Source: an uncultured delta proteobacterium
Lineage (GTDB): Bacteria > Myxococcota > Myxococcia > Myxococcales > 40CM-4-68-19
Length of the DNA stretch: 64,000 nucleotides
NCBI GenBank assembly: GCA_903911145.1
Contig: CAIWCD010000034.1
Location: 40,703-104,702 of the forward strand
Direction: 5' to 3'
Part shown: in pieces, positions 8,692 through 17,203 of the stretch
Layout: each line of letters opens with the position of its first letter
Position numbering within the stretch: the first letter of the stretch is position 1
Translations under genes and position numbers: made by a program
The notes under the pieces: generated by a model
Told to the model about the DNA's origin: nothing
Databases searched by the model: none
The model's input: the letters and a program-made list of their open reading frames with translations, nothing else

Positions 8692-10154
8692 CCTCGCTGT
8701 TCCGCGCTCGCCGCGCCTGCGCGCTGGTCCTCGTTGCTGCCTGCGCCACCTCGTTTACCGCCCGCGCGAGCGGCTTTTTCTATGCCGATCTCGGCGCGCG
8801 CGAATTGGGCCGAGGCGCCACTGGCGCGGCCGGCACCGACGATCTCTCCTCGATCATCTACAACCCGGCAGGCCTCGCTGATCTCACCGGGCTCACCGTC
8901 CAGCTCGATGTTCAGTTCGCGCATCAGCCCTTGTCGTTCACGCGCGACGTCGGTGTCGTTGGAGCGGGATGCGGCGTTGGCGGCGGTGCCTGCAACACGG
9001 TCAGCGACGGGGCCTCCTACTTTCCCAACACGATTTCCGGCGTCGCTCTCGACCTCGGCGTCCTCTCTCCCGTGCTGCGCGGAGTCGTCGTCGCGCTCGC
9101 CGCGCACGGGCCGCCCGCGGCAGGTATCCATACTTTTCCGGATCCGCGCACGTTCGGCTCGGCCACCGAAGTGGCGCAGAGCGCGCCGCAGCGCTATTCG
9201 CTGATCGCGAGCAACAATTTCATCTTCTATCCAGGCGTGCACATCGGCTGGCGCGCGACCGACTGGCTCTCCATCGGCGCGGGCGCAGAGATTCGCATCT
9301 TCCACATCACGCAGACGCAATCGATCTTCGGCATCGCCGATCTGGGCGGCGACTATCCCGCCTTCGACGCGGTCGCCACCATCGATGCCAAACAGAATGC
9401 CTATCCGGTCTTCGATGGCGGGCTGATTGTTCGCCCCATTCCGTCGATGCGAAATCTCTCCATCGGTCTCTCGGGCCACCTCGGAACGCCGGTCTCTGCG
9501 GATGGAACGATGACCATCCAGACTCCTCCGGCTGCCGCTGCGCTCAACATTCAAGTGGTGGGAAATCGAACGCACGTCGATCTGCGTTTGCCGAGTGACG
9601 CGCGCCTCGGCGTGCAGTGGAAGGGCGGGCGGGCGCTGGTCGCGGTTGACGGGACCTGGGAAGGCTGGGGTGCCGTGCAGAACATCAAGGTCACTCCCAT
9701 CGGCATCTCGCTCGTCTCGGGGACCGGGGCGTCGCAGAAGAGCACGCCGGTCGCGCCGATCTTCCTGCACAAGGATTTCCACGGCGCGTTCACCGCGCGC
9801 GTTGGCGGCGAGTGGCGCCTGTTCGACAAGGGCGATCAGCTTCTGCCGGGCGGCACCGAGATCGCGCTTCGCCTCGGCGGCATCTACGAGAGTTCGGCGA
9901 TCCCGGATTCGAGTCTGCAGGTCGATTTCGTCGACGGTCCACGCTTCGCCGCCACGGCAGGTCTCTCCGTCACCACGCACGATGTCTCGCTCACGTTCGC
10001 CTACGCGCACTACTTCCAGAGCGAGCGCGACGTCACGACCAGCGCCGCCACGCGCGTCGATCCCTATCCAGCGCCGCCCTTCATCGTCGGAAACGGAACG
10101 TATGTGACGTCGCTCGACGCGATTGCCATCGACCTGCGCTGGCACGCGTTCTAA
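8682..10154 (+). CDS. FadL/OmpP1/TodX-family outer-membrane transporter
   Basis: 490 aa. A signal peptide (MHSPSLFRARRACALVLVAA to about residue 27, cleaved near ARA-SGF) is followed by the family hallmark FYADLGARELGRGATGAAG and SIIYNPAGLADL (compare GR.G..A....D....NPAGL in FadL). These proteins form 14-strand barrels that take up fatty acids or hydrophobic compounds across the outer membrane. The C-terminus ends in an aromatic residue (DLRWHAF), as usual for outer-membrane barrels. The frame is also open from GTG at 8658; ATG 8682 gives a cleaner signal peptide, but neither has a clear ribosome site because a hairpin covers both. It converges on the minus-strand flavin operon. Confidence 0.87.
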   Translation: MHSPSLFRARRACALVLVAACATSFTARASGFFYADLGARELGRGATGAAGTDDLSSIIYNPAGLADLTGLTVQLDVQFAHQPLSFTRDVGVVGAGCGVGGGACNTVSDGASYFPNTISGVALDLGVLSPVLRGVVVALAAHGPPAAGIHTFPDPRTFGSATEVAQSAPQRYSLIASNNFIFYPGVHIGWRATDWLSIGAGAEIRIFHITQTQSIFGIADLGGDYPAFDAVATIDAKQNAYPVFDGGLIVRPIPSMRNLSIGLSGHLGTPVSADGTMTIQTPPAAAALNIQVVGNRTHVDLRLPSDARLGVQWKGGRALVAVDGTWEGWGAVQNIKVTPIGISLVSGTGASQKSTPVAPIFLHKDFHGAFTARVGGEWRLFDKGDQLLPGGTEIALRLGGIYESSAIPDSSLQVDFVDGPRFAATAGLSVTTHDVSLTFAYAHYFQSERDVTTSAATRVDPYPAPPFIVGNGTYVTSLDAIAIDLRWHAF

Positions 10155-10169
10155 CCAGCCGCGAGAAGG

Positions 10170-10586
10170 TCAGCGTCGGTGCAGCACGCCGAGAGCGAAC
10201 GCGAGAATGCCGAGCCCAGCGTGGCACAGCGCAACCGTCGGGTGCCACGGTTCGGGCACGAGGTAGGCGAGCGCGAATCCGCTGAGCGCGAGCGTTGCGA
10301 AGAGTGCGCTCACCGAGACGCCGCTCGCGACGCGCTTGCGCAGCACGAGGCCGACCGGAATGTGGCGCGCGGCGACGAGGCCGAACGCGAAGAGGCTGAG
10401 CATCGAGGAGAGGCCGTGCCAGCGGGCCAGCCACGGATCGAGTGCGCTCGGCAGACCGGACGGATCGCGGCGCAGATCGGAGAGCTGCCACGCGAGTCCG
10501 CTCGCGGTGAGCGAGATTGCAGAACAGACAACTGTCTGTATTTGCCAGCGTGGGAGCGCGTTGGCGCGCGTGCGCTTCGTGGTCAT
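10170..10586 (-). CDS. Small four-helix membrane protein, last gene of porin-FMN-ApbE operon
   Basis: 138 aa with about four hydrophobic segments (near 18-34, 58-78, 88-110, 118-134) and conserved-looking His residues (WHGLSSM, HIPVGLVL, WHPTVALCHAG), the arrangement expected of a small heme- or quinone-associated membrane subunit; that role is inference. ATG at 10586 overlaps the ApbE stop (ATGA), so it belongs to the same operon. A longer frame extending to 11066 lies antisense-free inside apbE and is not used. I do not recognise a named family; DUF4405-like cytochrome subunits are one possibility. Confidence 0.7.
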   Translation of the reverse strand: MTTKRTRANALPRWQIQTVVCSAISLTASGLAWQLSDLRRDPSGLPSALDPWLARWHGLSSMLSLFAFGLVAARHIPVGLVLRKRVASGVSVSALFATLALSGFALAYLVPEPWHPTVALCHAGLGILAFALGVLHRR

Positions 10587-11296
10587 GCGTGCTGCCAGGC
10601 GGTCGCGCCGAAGCGGGCGAGCAGGGGATCGTCGACGGCGGAGAGCGCGACGATCTTCGTGAGCGCGTCGGAGATGAGGCAGGTGGAGGCGGCGACGCTG
10701 ACGTGGCGTGCGCGTGCAGCTCCCGCGAGCAGTGAACGTGCGCTCGCGCCGAAGTAGCTCGTCGCCAACGCTCCTTCGCGCAGCACCATCCAGGGCCGCA
10801 CGCCGCCGCGCACTTCGTCGCGCAGTTGCACCGGAACTTCCATTCCCTGCACGCGCAGATCGCCCCCGGCGTTCACCCAGCAGGCGGCGCCCTCGAGCGC
10901 ACGGCTGAGCGCCTCGAACGCGCGATCGACCGCGAACCCTTTGCCAATGCCGCCGAGATCGATTCGCACGCCGTCGCTGTGCTTGAACAGACGCCCGTCT
11001 TCGTTGATCGACCAGTCGTGGGGACCGGTGCCTTGCGTGATGTCGAAGCGCCCCGCGCTCTCGCACTGCAGCTCTGCAGCGACGCGAAGAACGCAGGCCG
11101 TCTCGTCGGTGATCCTGCGCGCGGCACCAGCAGGCGCGGCGTTGAAACGGTGGATGTCGCTCTCCGAATGGAAGATTGAAAGCGCGCGCTCCACTTCGGC
11201 GATGGCGAAGTATGCGGCATCGAACGCACGCGCATTGATCGGCGCGTCCGCACCGAGCTCCACAATCGTGCCCAGGGCAGGCCGTGCGCGCCGCAT
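10583..11296 (-). CDS. apbE: ApbE-family FAD:protein FMN transferase
   Basis: 237 aa, somewhat shorter than typical ApbE (about 300) because the N-terminal signal or lipoprotein segment is missing. ApbE attaches FMN from FAD covalently to Thr/Ser of extracytoplasmic flavoproteins. Family motifs are ALGTIVEL near the start, FNAAPAG, FDITQGTGPHDWSI, the conserved DLGGIGKGFAVDRA and CWVNAGGDLRVQG, and STCLISDALTKIV near the end (the STADALTTAL-like magnesium site). ATG at 11296 lies 2 bp after the stop of the FMN-binding gene. Its likely substrate is that neighbour, which holds an SGAT flavinylation motif. No export signal is visible in the chosen frame, which is odd for a periplasmic enzyme. 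Confidence 0.88.
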   Translation of the reverse strand: MRRARPALGTIVELGADAPINARAFDAAYFAIAEVERALSIFHSESDIHRFNAAPAGAARRITDETACVLRVAAELQCESAGRFDITQGTGPHDWSINEDGRLFKHSDGVRIDLGGIGKGFAVDRAFEALSRALEGAACWVNAGGDLRVQGMEVPVQLRDEVRGGVRPWMVLREGALATSYFGASARSLLAGAARARHVSVAASTCLISDALTKIVALSAVDDPLLARFGATAWQHA

Positions 11297-11298
11297 GA

Positions 11299-11847
11299 TC
11301 ACTTCAGCGCTCCCACGGATCTCAACGACGCGAGCACCGCGATGCTGCGCCGGGCGCCGTCGGCGACGTGATTGCACGAAAGCGTTGCACCGCTGATGTT
11401 CGAGAGATCGTCGCCGACGCGCAGAGGAGAACTCTCGCTCTTGCCCGCGAACTGCGCGCGCCACGCGGCCTGCCGTACCTCCTGCCCGTGGCTCTCGCGA
11501 TACGCGAGGATCTCGACTTCGCGGACCACGCCGTTCAATCCCAGTCCGGCGGCGAACGTGATGCGATCGAACTTTCCGATCACGTCATCGACGATCACGG
11601 CACCAACGATCACGCCGCCGCGCAGCGCGAGCCGCACGATCCACTTCGCGCGCACGGGCAGGCCCAGCTTGCTCTCGAGCGCACTGCGCGCCTTCTCGTC
11701 GAGGTGAAACTCGCGTGTCTGGAACTGCTCCGCTTCGGGAAAAATCGTGGCCTGCGCCTGATCGCCAGAGAGATATTCGACCGCGAAGGCCGCACTGGGC
11801 GCGGTTGCGGTGGCCGCGGCAGGGATGATGATCGACCAGCGCGCCAT
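11299..11847 (-). CDS. FMN-binding domain protein (flavinylation target)
   Basis: 182 aa. A hydrophobic N-terminus (SIIIPAAATATAPSAAFA) looks like a signal peptide. The body resembles the FMN-binding domain of NqrC/RnfG type, and the C-terminus carries ISGATLSCNHVADGARR; in this family the Thr of SGAT is the site to which ApbE joins FMN. The gene begins directly after the porin stop and ends 2 bp before apbE, so target and enzyme are made together. The protein likely carries electrons outside the cytoplasmic membrane. The partner donor is not in the window unless it is the small membrane protein at the end of the operon. Confidence 0.85.
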   Translation of the reverse strand: MARWSIIIPAAATATAPSAAFAVEYLSGDQAQATIFPEAEQFQTREFHLDEKARSALESKLGLPVRAKWIVRLALRGGVIVGAVIVDDVIGKFDRITFAAGLGLNGVVREVEILAYRESHGQEVRQAAWRAQFAGKSESSPLRVGDDLSNISGATLSCNHVADGARRSIAVLASLRSVGALK

Positions 11848-13122
11848 CTAGAACGCCATCCCGATGCCGAGGTCGAGGCGATCGAACGTCGTGTTGTTGG
11901 CGAACCACTGGTAGTCGCACTTCATCACCACTTGAGGCGTGATGAAGAAGTTCGCGCCAATCGTGAGCACCTTGTCGCTTTGCTGCGGCCAGAGCACGTT
12001 GTCTCCCGGCGTATTCGAGGCGGGAACCAGTCCGGTCGGTGTCACCGGTCCCGTCGTGCCCTTGTAGCGTGCGCCCATGTCGTAACTCTCCCCGCGAACG
12101 AAGGGCGCGAGGCGGAACATTCCATTCTGCCAGACGCTGTAGGCGGCCTGCAGAAAGTAGCCATTGAACGAGGCGGGAATCGGATTGCCCGCACCCGGAT
12201 TGGCCGCATTCGCCGCGGCAGTATTGCTGATATATCCGGCCGTATAGAGCGCGCTGAGATCGAGCCGTCCCGGCGTGTAGCGGACGTGGGCCTCCCAAAG
12301 GGTCACGAGCGGATCATCCGCTCCTGGAGCGGTCGCGATGCTCGAAGGCTTTACTGCGCGGCCTGTCTTGATTGCGCCTCCGACCACCAGCCCTGGATAT
12401 CCATGGTAATCGGCCGCGATATATCCAGATAATCGCTTCGCGCTGGCGGACTGCAACTCCTGGTGGCTCGCCTGCAGCGGTGCCATCTCGTGCGCTTCGA
12501 GATCGAATGCGTTCGCATAGAGCGGATAGGTCGGCGCGAAATTCCACGAGGAGAAGCTGTTGCCCGTGGTGACGCCAAGGCTCCAGCCGATGCCGAGAGG
12601 AGTGGTGCCGTGCAGACCGATGCCGCCTTCGCGCCAGGTGCTCGGGAGGATCAGCGTCTCGACGAAGTTTCGCTGCACGCCAAAATACTGCGTCGGTTCG
12701 TGATGCTCATTGATCAGACCGAACGGCATGAGGAAGAGGCCAGCGGTGATGGTCATCCAATCGGTGGGCTGGAACTCCAGATAGAACTGCTCGACCTCGA
12801 ACTCGCCGTCATCGCTGGCCGAGGCGACGGAGTGCTCCACTTCCCACTCGGAGTTGAACGAGACGGCGGGGCTGAAGCGATAGCCGATGCCGACGACGGC
12901 GCGCCGCAGGTCAGCGACCGTGCGGTCGAGGTCGCGCGTGGGGCGCGCGTATTCGATCTCGCCGTAGCCCCAGAAATTGATGTTGTCGAGGACCGACGAA
13001 GTGCGCGTCGCGGGTAGAGCGAGCGGTACCTGCTCGGGAGATTGTTCGGGCGCAGAGTCGCCCGCGAGTGCGGCGAAGGGGAGGAGCAGGAGCAGCGCAA
13101 GCAGGAAACGGGGCGGAGCCAT
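11848..13122 (-). CDS. Outer-membrane porin (OprP/O-like beta barrel)
   Basis: 424 aa. Signal peptide RFLLALLLLLPFAALAG, then a short Pro-rich linker and alternating aromatic/polar beta strands (FWGYGEIEYARPTRDLDRTV, NFVETLILPSTWREGGIG) typical of phosphate-selective-porin-like barrels; it ends in Phe (LGIGMAF), the usual outer-membrane assembly signal. It is first in a four-gene minus-strand operon (porin, FMN-binding protein, ApbE, membrane protein). A Fur-like palindrome sits 46-74 bp upstream, so iron control of the operon is likely. Substrate is unknown; given the operon, uptake of an iron or other redox-active compound is a reasonable guess only. Confidence 0.85.
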   Translation of the reverse strand: MAPPRFLLALLLLLPFAALAGDSAPEQSPEQVPLALPATRTSSVLDNINFWGYGEIEYARPTRDLDRTVADLRRAVVGIGYRFSPAVSFNSEWEVEHSVASASDDGEFEVEQFYLEFQPTDWMTITAGLFLMPFGLINEHHEPTQYFGVQRNFVETLILPSTWREGGIGLHGTTPLGIGWSLGVTTGNSFSSWNFAPTYPLYANAFDLEAHEMAPLQASHQELQSASAKRLSGYIAADYHGYPGLVVGGAIKTGRAVKPSSIATAPGADDPLVTLWEAHVRYTPGRLDLSALYTAGYISNTAAANAANPGAGNPIPASFNGYFLQAAYSVWQNGMFRLAPFVRGESYDMGARYKGTTGPVTPTGLVPASNTPGDNVLWPQQSDKVLTIGANFFITPQVVMKCDYQWFANNTTFDRLDLGIGMAF

Positions 13123-13167
13123 CGGGCGACCGGGGCAGGAGGGAGCAGCGAACCGGTGTTGATGAAG

Positions 13168-13196
13168 TTGAGAATGATTACCAAAATCAATCTCAA
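13168..13196. promoter_or_regulatory. Fur-like operator palindrome
   Basis: The 29-bp site TTGAGAATGATT-ACCAA-AATCAATCTCAA has 12-bp arms that match at 11 of 12 positions. The left half TGAGAATGATT closely resembles Fur boxes (TGATAATNATTATCA type). It lies between the divergent porin operon and the Fe-S oxidoreductase gene, 46 bp from the porin start and 113 bp from the other, and is strikingly AT-rich for this genome. Binding by Fur or a relative is inferred from sequence alone. Confidence 0.7.
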
Positions 13197-13308
13197 CATG
13201 TCAAGACGGCGCCTGACCCGCGACACGGCGCCTTTGTCGCGCTCGCTCCGCCGACAGGTCGCGCTATAAGCACGCGCGCAGTCCCACCGGACGTTCGGGA
13301 GCATCACG

Positions 13309-15456
13309 ATGGCCCCAATTCCTGCTGCACTCCTGCTGCTCGTCGGCTTCGGGTTTTTCCTCTACACGATGTCGTTCCGCATCCGGCCGCTGCTCTTCGC
13401 GCGCGCGGACAACCGCATCGACAATCCCGAGGAGCGCACGGTCCGCCTGCTCGAGTTCGGGTTTGGCCAGAAGCGCATGCCGAGCAAGCCGGAGAAGGTC
13501 GCGGGCCTCGCGCACATCATGATCTTCGCGGCCTTCATCGTCGCGCAGCTCGGCACGATGACCTCGTTCGGCCTCGCGTTCGACGCGCACTTCGTGATGC
13601 CGATCTTCAACGAGGGCACCGCGATCGGCCGCGCCTACTTTGCGGCCAAGGACATCATCTTTCTCTTCGGCACGCTCGGCGCGCTGACGTTCCTCTTCTT
13701 CCGTCTGACCAAGTCGAAGGAGCGCATGACTCTCTCGTGGGAGGGCACGTTCATTCTCTGCATGCTTTGCGGCGTGATGTGGACCGACCTCCTCATCAAC
13801 GTTGCCGACATCGCCGAGCGCTCCGAGCTCTCGAAGATGAACGACTTCATTGCGTACGCGAGCTCCTTTCCCGTCTCGGCGATGCTCGCGATGCCTCTCG
13901 AGGGGCGCGGGATCTCGCCGCAGTTCTTCCACGGCCTGATGACGGTGGGCGTGCTCCTGCACGTCGCGATCGTGCTCGCGTTTCTGAACTTCCTGCCGCT
14001 CGGGAAGCACTTCCACATCATCACGGGATTGCCCACGGTCTTCTTCCAGCGCCTCACGCCGCAGGGCCGTCTCTCGAAGCTCGATCTGGAGAACTCGGAG
14101 AAGTTCGGCGTCGCGAAGCTCAACGACCTCTCGTGGAAGGAAGTCCTCGATACCTACTCCTGCACCGAGTGCGGCCGCTGCCAGACCTACTGCCCGACCT
14201 ACGTGACGGGGAAGCCGCTCTCGCACAAGGAAGTGAACCGGGCGATCCGCGCGCACGCGACGGAAGTCTCGAAGCAGATGCCGCTGCCGATCGCGACGCT
14301 CTGGGACAGCCTCAAGCGCGAAGTCGTTGGTACACCGAATATTGGCACTCAAACGATCGACGCGGGCGGCGCTGCGGGCGCGACGGCGTCAGGGCTGCAG
14401 CTCTCGGCGGAGATGATCGAGAAGTTGCCTCCGCTCGTCGGCGAAGGCGGCGTGCTCCCCGATGAGACCGTCTGGGCCTGCACGACCTGCGGCTGGTGCG
14501 AGCAGGCCTGCCCGGTCTTCATCGAGCAGCTGCCGCGCATCGTCGACATGCGGCGCAATCTCGTCCTGATGGAGTCGCGCTTTCCCGATGAGGCCGCGCG
14601 CGTCTTCAAGAACCTCGAGAACCAGGGGAACCCCTGGGGCATGGGCTCGAACCGGCGCGGTGAGTGGTGCGCCGATCTCGACGTGCCGACCGCGGCCTCG
14701 CTCAAAGAGGCGGGCAAGGATTTCGAGTACCTCTTCTTCGTCGGCTGCGCCGGCTCGTTCGACGATCGGCAGAAGAAGGTCTCGCGCGCGCTGGTGAAGA
14801 TCCTCAAGGCAGCGAACGTCAGCTTCTGCATTCTCGGTGAAGAGGAGACCTGCACCGGAGACGCCGCGCGCCGCCTCGGCAATGAATACCTCTTCCAGTC
14901 GCTCGCGCAGGCGAACGTCGAGATGTTCAACGGCTACGGCGTGAAGAAGGTCATCACGCAGTGCCCGCACTGCTTCAACACCATCGCAAAGGAGTATCCG
15001 GAGTTCGGCGGCAACTTCACCGTGCTCCATCACTCCGAGGTGATCGCGCAGCTGGTCGCGGACGGGAAACTCAAGCCGGGACAGGTCAAGCTCGAGGACG
15101 AGGTCACGTACCACGACAGCTGCTACCTCGCGCGCCACAACGGGATCACCGAGGCGCCGCGCCAGACGCTCGTGTCGCTCGGGCTGAAAGTGAAAGAGAT
15201 GGATCGCAGCCGCACCGAGACGTTCTGCTGCGGTGCGGGCGGCGGCCGGATGTGGCTCGAGGAGAAGTTGGGCCAGCGCGTGAATCAGAATCGCGTCGAG
15301 GAGGCCGCGGCGACGCTCGACGGGAAGGGCACGGTTGCGACGGCCTGCCCGTTCTGCCTGACGATGATCAAGGACGGCATCAACGAGACCGGGCGCGGCG
15401 AGCAGATGAACGCGAAGGACATCGCCGAGCTGGTCGCGATGGGGCTGCCGGATTAG
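13309..15456 (+). CDS. HdrD/GlpC-like Fe-S membrane oxidoreductase (EtfAB:quinone oxidoreductase type)
   Basis: 715 aa. About six transmembrane segments at the N-terminus (5-25, 65-85, 105-130, 145-165, 185-240) form a NarI-like b-type heme domain. Two [4Fe-4S] ferredoxin motifs follow: C285-x2-C288-x2-C291-x3-C295 (SCTECGRCQTYCPTY) and C391-x2-C394-x2-C397-x3-C401 (CTTCGWCEQACPV). Two CCG-type cysteine domains complete it (FVGCAGSFDDR to CPHCFN; YHDSCYLARHN and FCCGAGGGRMW). This architecture is that of membrane enzymes passing electrons from electron-transfer flavoprotein (fatty-acid oxidation) to quinone. No etfAB genes lie beside it here. ATG 13309 opens directly on the first membrane segment. 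A zinc-ribbon gene follows at once in the same frame. Confidence 0.88.
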   Translation: MAPIPAALLLLVGFGFFLYTMSFRIRPLLFARADNRIDNPEERTVRLLEFGFGQKRMPSKPEKVAGLAHIMIFAAFIVAQLGTMTSFGLAFDAHFVMPIFNEGTAIGRAYFAAKDIIFLFGTLGALTFLFFRLTKSKERMTLSWEGTFILCMLCGVMWTDLLINVADIAERSELSKMNDFIAYASSFPVSAMLAMPLEGRGISPQFFHGLMTVGVLLHVAIVLAFLNFLPLGKHFHIITGLPTVFFQRLTPQGRLSKLDLENSEKFGVAKLNDLSWKEVLDTYSCTECGRCQTYCPTYVTGKPLSHKEVNRAIRAHATEVSKQMPLPIATLWDSLKREVVGTPNIGTQTIDAGGAAGATASGLQLSAEMIEKLPPLVGEGGVLPDETVWACTTCGWCEQACPVFIEQLPRIVDMRRNLVLMESRFPDEAARVFKNLENQGNPWGMGSNRRGEWCADLDVPTAASLKEAGKDFEYLFFVGCAGSFDDRQKKVSRALVKILKAANVSFCILGEEETCTGDAARRLGNEYLFQSLAQANVEMFNGYGVKKVITQCPHCFNTIAKEYPEFGGNFTVLHHSEVIAQLVADGKLKPGQVKLEDEVTYHDSCYLARHNGITEAPRQTLVSLGLKVKEMDRSRTETFCCGAGGGRMWLEEKLGQRVNQNRVEEAAATLDGKGTVATACPFCLTMIKDGINETGRGEQMNAKDIAELVAMGLPD

Positions 15457-15474
15457 CTGCAATCGGAGTCTGTC

Positions 15475-15834
15475 ATCGCCGCGTTCAACGACATTCTCGT
15501 CGAGCAGATCTGCCCTGCCTGCTCGACGAAGTCGCGCCTGCGATTCCAGACGCACGTGGCTTCTGACTTCGACGGCGATGACTCGGGGCGATTCGCCTTC
15601 AAGGAGGTTCGGCTCCAGCAGCGCATGTCCTGGTGGCCCGCTGGACACGCGAAATTCGCGCAGTGGCGGAATGCGTTCAGCGCGTCCGATGGCACCGCTG
15701 TCGAGGCCTGCACGGGCGAGTGCGAGCGCTGCCGGGCCGATCTCTTCGGCGTGATTCGATTTGCCGACGTGACGCCGATCGCTCTCGAGGCGGTCGGACT
15801 TGATGCGGATTGGCCGGCTGGATTTTCGCGGTAG
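15475..15834 (+). CDS. Zinc-ribbon protein with apparent AUC start
   Basis: About 119 aa if started at ATC 15475. Two cysteine pairs, ICPACSTKS near residue 12 and CTGECERCRAD near residue 80, look like a zinc ribbon; between them lies a basic/aromatic stretch (FQTHVASDF, RMSWWPAGH). No ATG, GTG or TTG exists between the preceding stop (15454-15456) and the first Cys pair; the first canonical start is GTG 15556, which would delete the CPAC pair. GGAG at 15465-15468 sits 6 nt before ATC 15475, making that the best-supported start. The frame is the same as the gene upstream, separated only by TAG. The 3' end slightly overlaps the longest form of the GNAT gene. Family not recognised. Confidence 0.6.
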   Translation: MAAFNDILVEQICPACSTKSRLRFQTHVASDFDGDDSGRFAFKEVRLQQRMSWWPAGHAKFAQWRNAFSASDGTAVEACTGECERCRADLFGVIRFADVTPIALEAVGLDADWPAGFSR

Positions 15835-15877
15835 CGAGGGGATCGAGCGCGTGGCGAGAAGCGATCCCGGCGTCGTG

Positions 15878-17158
15878 ATGGTGCGGCCGTTCACGCTCGA
15901 CGATCTCGAGCGGGCGGCCGACTTCTGCGATCGCGCACGCGAGTCTGATCCGAGCATCGAGCCGTTCGCGCAAAGGCTCGCGCTGATCGCGACCGGCCCG
16001 CGCGCGATGCTGCCGCTCTGGCAGGTCGCGGAAGGCGAGGACGGGCTCATCCACGGCATCGCATTTGCGGCGGTGCGCGAGCAGAGATCGTCCGCAGCGG
16101 CGCTGACCTCCTCGGGGGGCGAAACCGGGAAGTCCGCTCTGGGCGCGGGTGCGCGCGATCCAAGACCGACGTCATCGGTACCGGCGGCGAGCCCGATCGT
16201 CTCTCGCCCGCCGCGCCAGCCCTATGCGGGCGCGCCCGATCTCTCTGCGCTCGCGAGCGGTCGCGTGGCGAAGCCTCCGGCGGTCCTTCCGGTCGCACGC
16301 ACGGTCAAGGGACCGGCGCCGCGTCCACCTGCGCGGCCGCAGATTCAATCTCCCCAGGAGTCGCAAGCAGCCTCGGAGAATGCGCGTGTGAGCGAGGCCC
16401 CGCGCGGGCCAACTCAGGCGCGAGAGTTGTCCAGCCAGCCCGCCGGAGCGCCGCTCGCGCCACTGAAGCCACTGCGCACGACGCTCGAACTCTACGCCGC
16501 GGTCGATCCACCGCTGCGCCGCCAGGGGCTTGGTCGGGCGCTCGTCGACCCGGCGCTCCAATGGCTGCAGAGCGCCACTGAACCGGTCGCTCTGCGTGCA
16601 CGCATCAAGGATGAACCTGAGTTGAAGGCGGGGCGTGAGTTTCTCAAATGCTTGGGGTTCAAAGCATCTCAGGCGCAGCTGACGCTCTCGTGGAACCAGG
16701 CGCCACTCTCCGAGCGCGCATTGCCCGCGCTCACGCTGCGCCAGCTCCTTCCCGGTGATGCGGCAGGCCTTGCGCAGCTTGCGAAACTCTCCGACGCCGC
16801 GTGGGTGGGCGCGCCCGATGCGTTCGAGACGCGCGCCGACGAGATTGCGCAGCTGATGAGCGAGCAGGGGCGTCTCGTCATTCTCGCGAGCGATGGCGCG
16901 CGCGCGGTCGGCTACCTGAGCGCGCTCTGGCTGGGCAAGACGCTCGGCATCGAAGAGGTCGCGGTGTTGCCCGACTATCGGCACGCAGGAGTCGGGCGCG
17001 CGCTGGTGCAGGCTGGGCTTGGTCGGGGTGCGCGCTCAGCCGTTCTCTCGGTGAGCGAAGAGAACCGCGCCGCGCGTGCGCTCTATCGATCGCTCGGCTT
17101 CACGCAGACGGCGCGCAGGCTGATCCTGACGATGCACGGCGGTCCTTCGTTCGAGTGA
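15878..17158 (+). CDS. Double GNAT-domain acetyltransferase-like protein with a disordered insert
   Basis: 426 aa from ATG 15878 (frame open from 15800/15803). GNAT strands begin at MVRPFTLDDLERAADFCDRA, but the first domain is split: a low-complexity Pro/Ala/Ser/Arg region (about residues 70-200) is inserted before its acetyl-CoA loop, DPPLRRQGLGRALV (Q/RxxGxG/A type). A second complete GNAT domain covers about 285-420, with LPDYRHAGVGRALVQ as the loop and NRAARALYRSLGFTQTARR as the C-terminal strand. The insert length and composition are unusual for the fold. Substrate unknown. It follows the zinc-ribbon gene. Confidence 0.8.
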   Translation: MVRPFTLDDLERAADFCDRARESDPSIEPFAQRLALIATGPRAMLPLWQVAEGEDGLIHGIAFAAVREQRSSAAALTSSGGETGKSALGAGARDPRPTSSVPAASPIVSRPPRQPYAGAPDLSALASGRVAKPPAVLPVARTVKGPAPRPPARPQIQSPQESQAASENARVSEAPRGPTQARELSSQPAGAPLAPLKPLRTTLELYAAVDPPLRRQGLGRALVDPALQWLQSATEPVALRARIKDEPELKAGREFLKCLGFKASQAQLTLSWNQAPLSERALPALTLRQLLPGDAAGLAQLAKLSDAAWVGAPDAFETRADEIAQLMSEQGRLVILASDGARAVGYLSALWLGKTLGIEEVAVLPDYRHAGVGRALVQAGLGRGARSAVLSVSEENRAARALYRSLGFTQTARRLILTMHGGPSFE

Positions 17159-17203
17159 AGCGCGCGGTGAGGGATGTTACGCGTGGCGCGATCGATCGTC
17201 GCC

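Noticed and set aside
10587..11066. N-terminal extension of the small membrane protein through apbE
   Set aside because: Arg/His-rich frame within apbE; the ATG at 10586 overlaps the apbE stop as ATGA and starts the hydrophobic protein cleanly.
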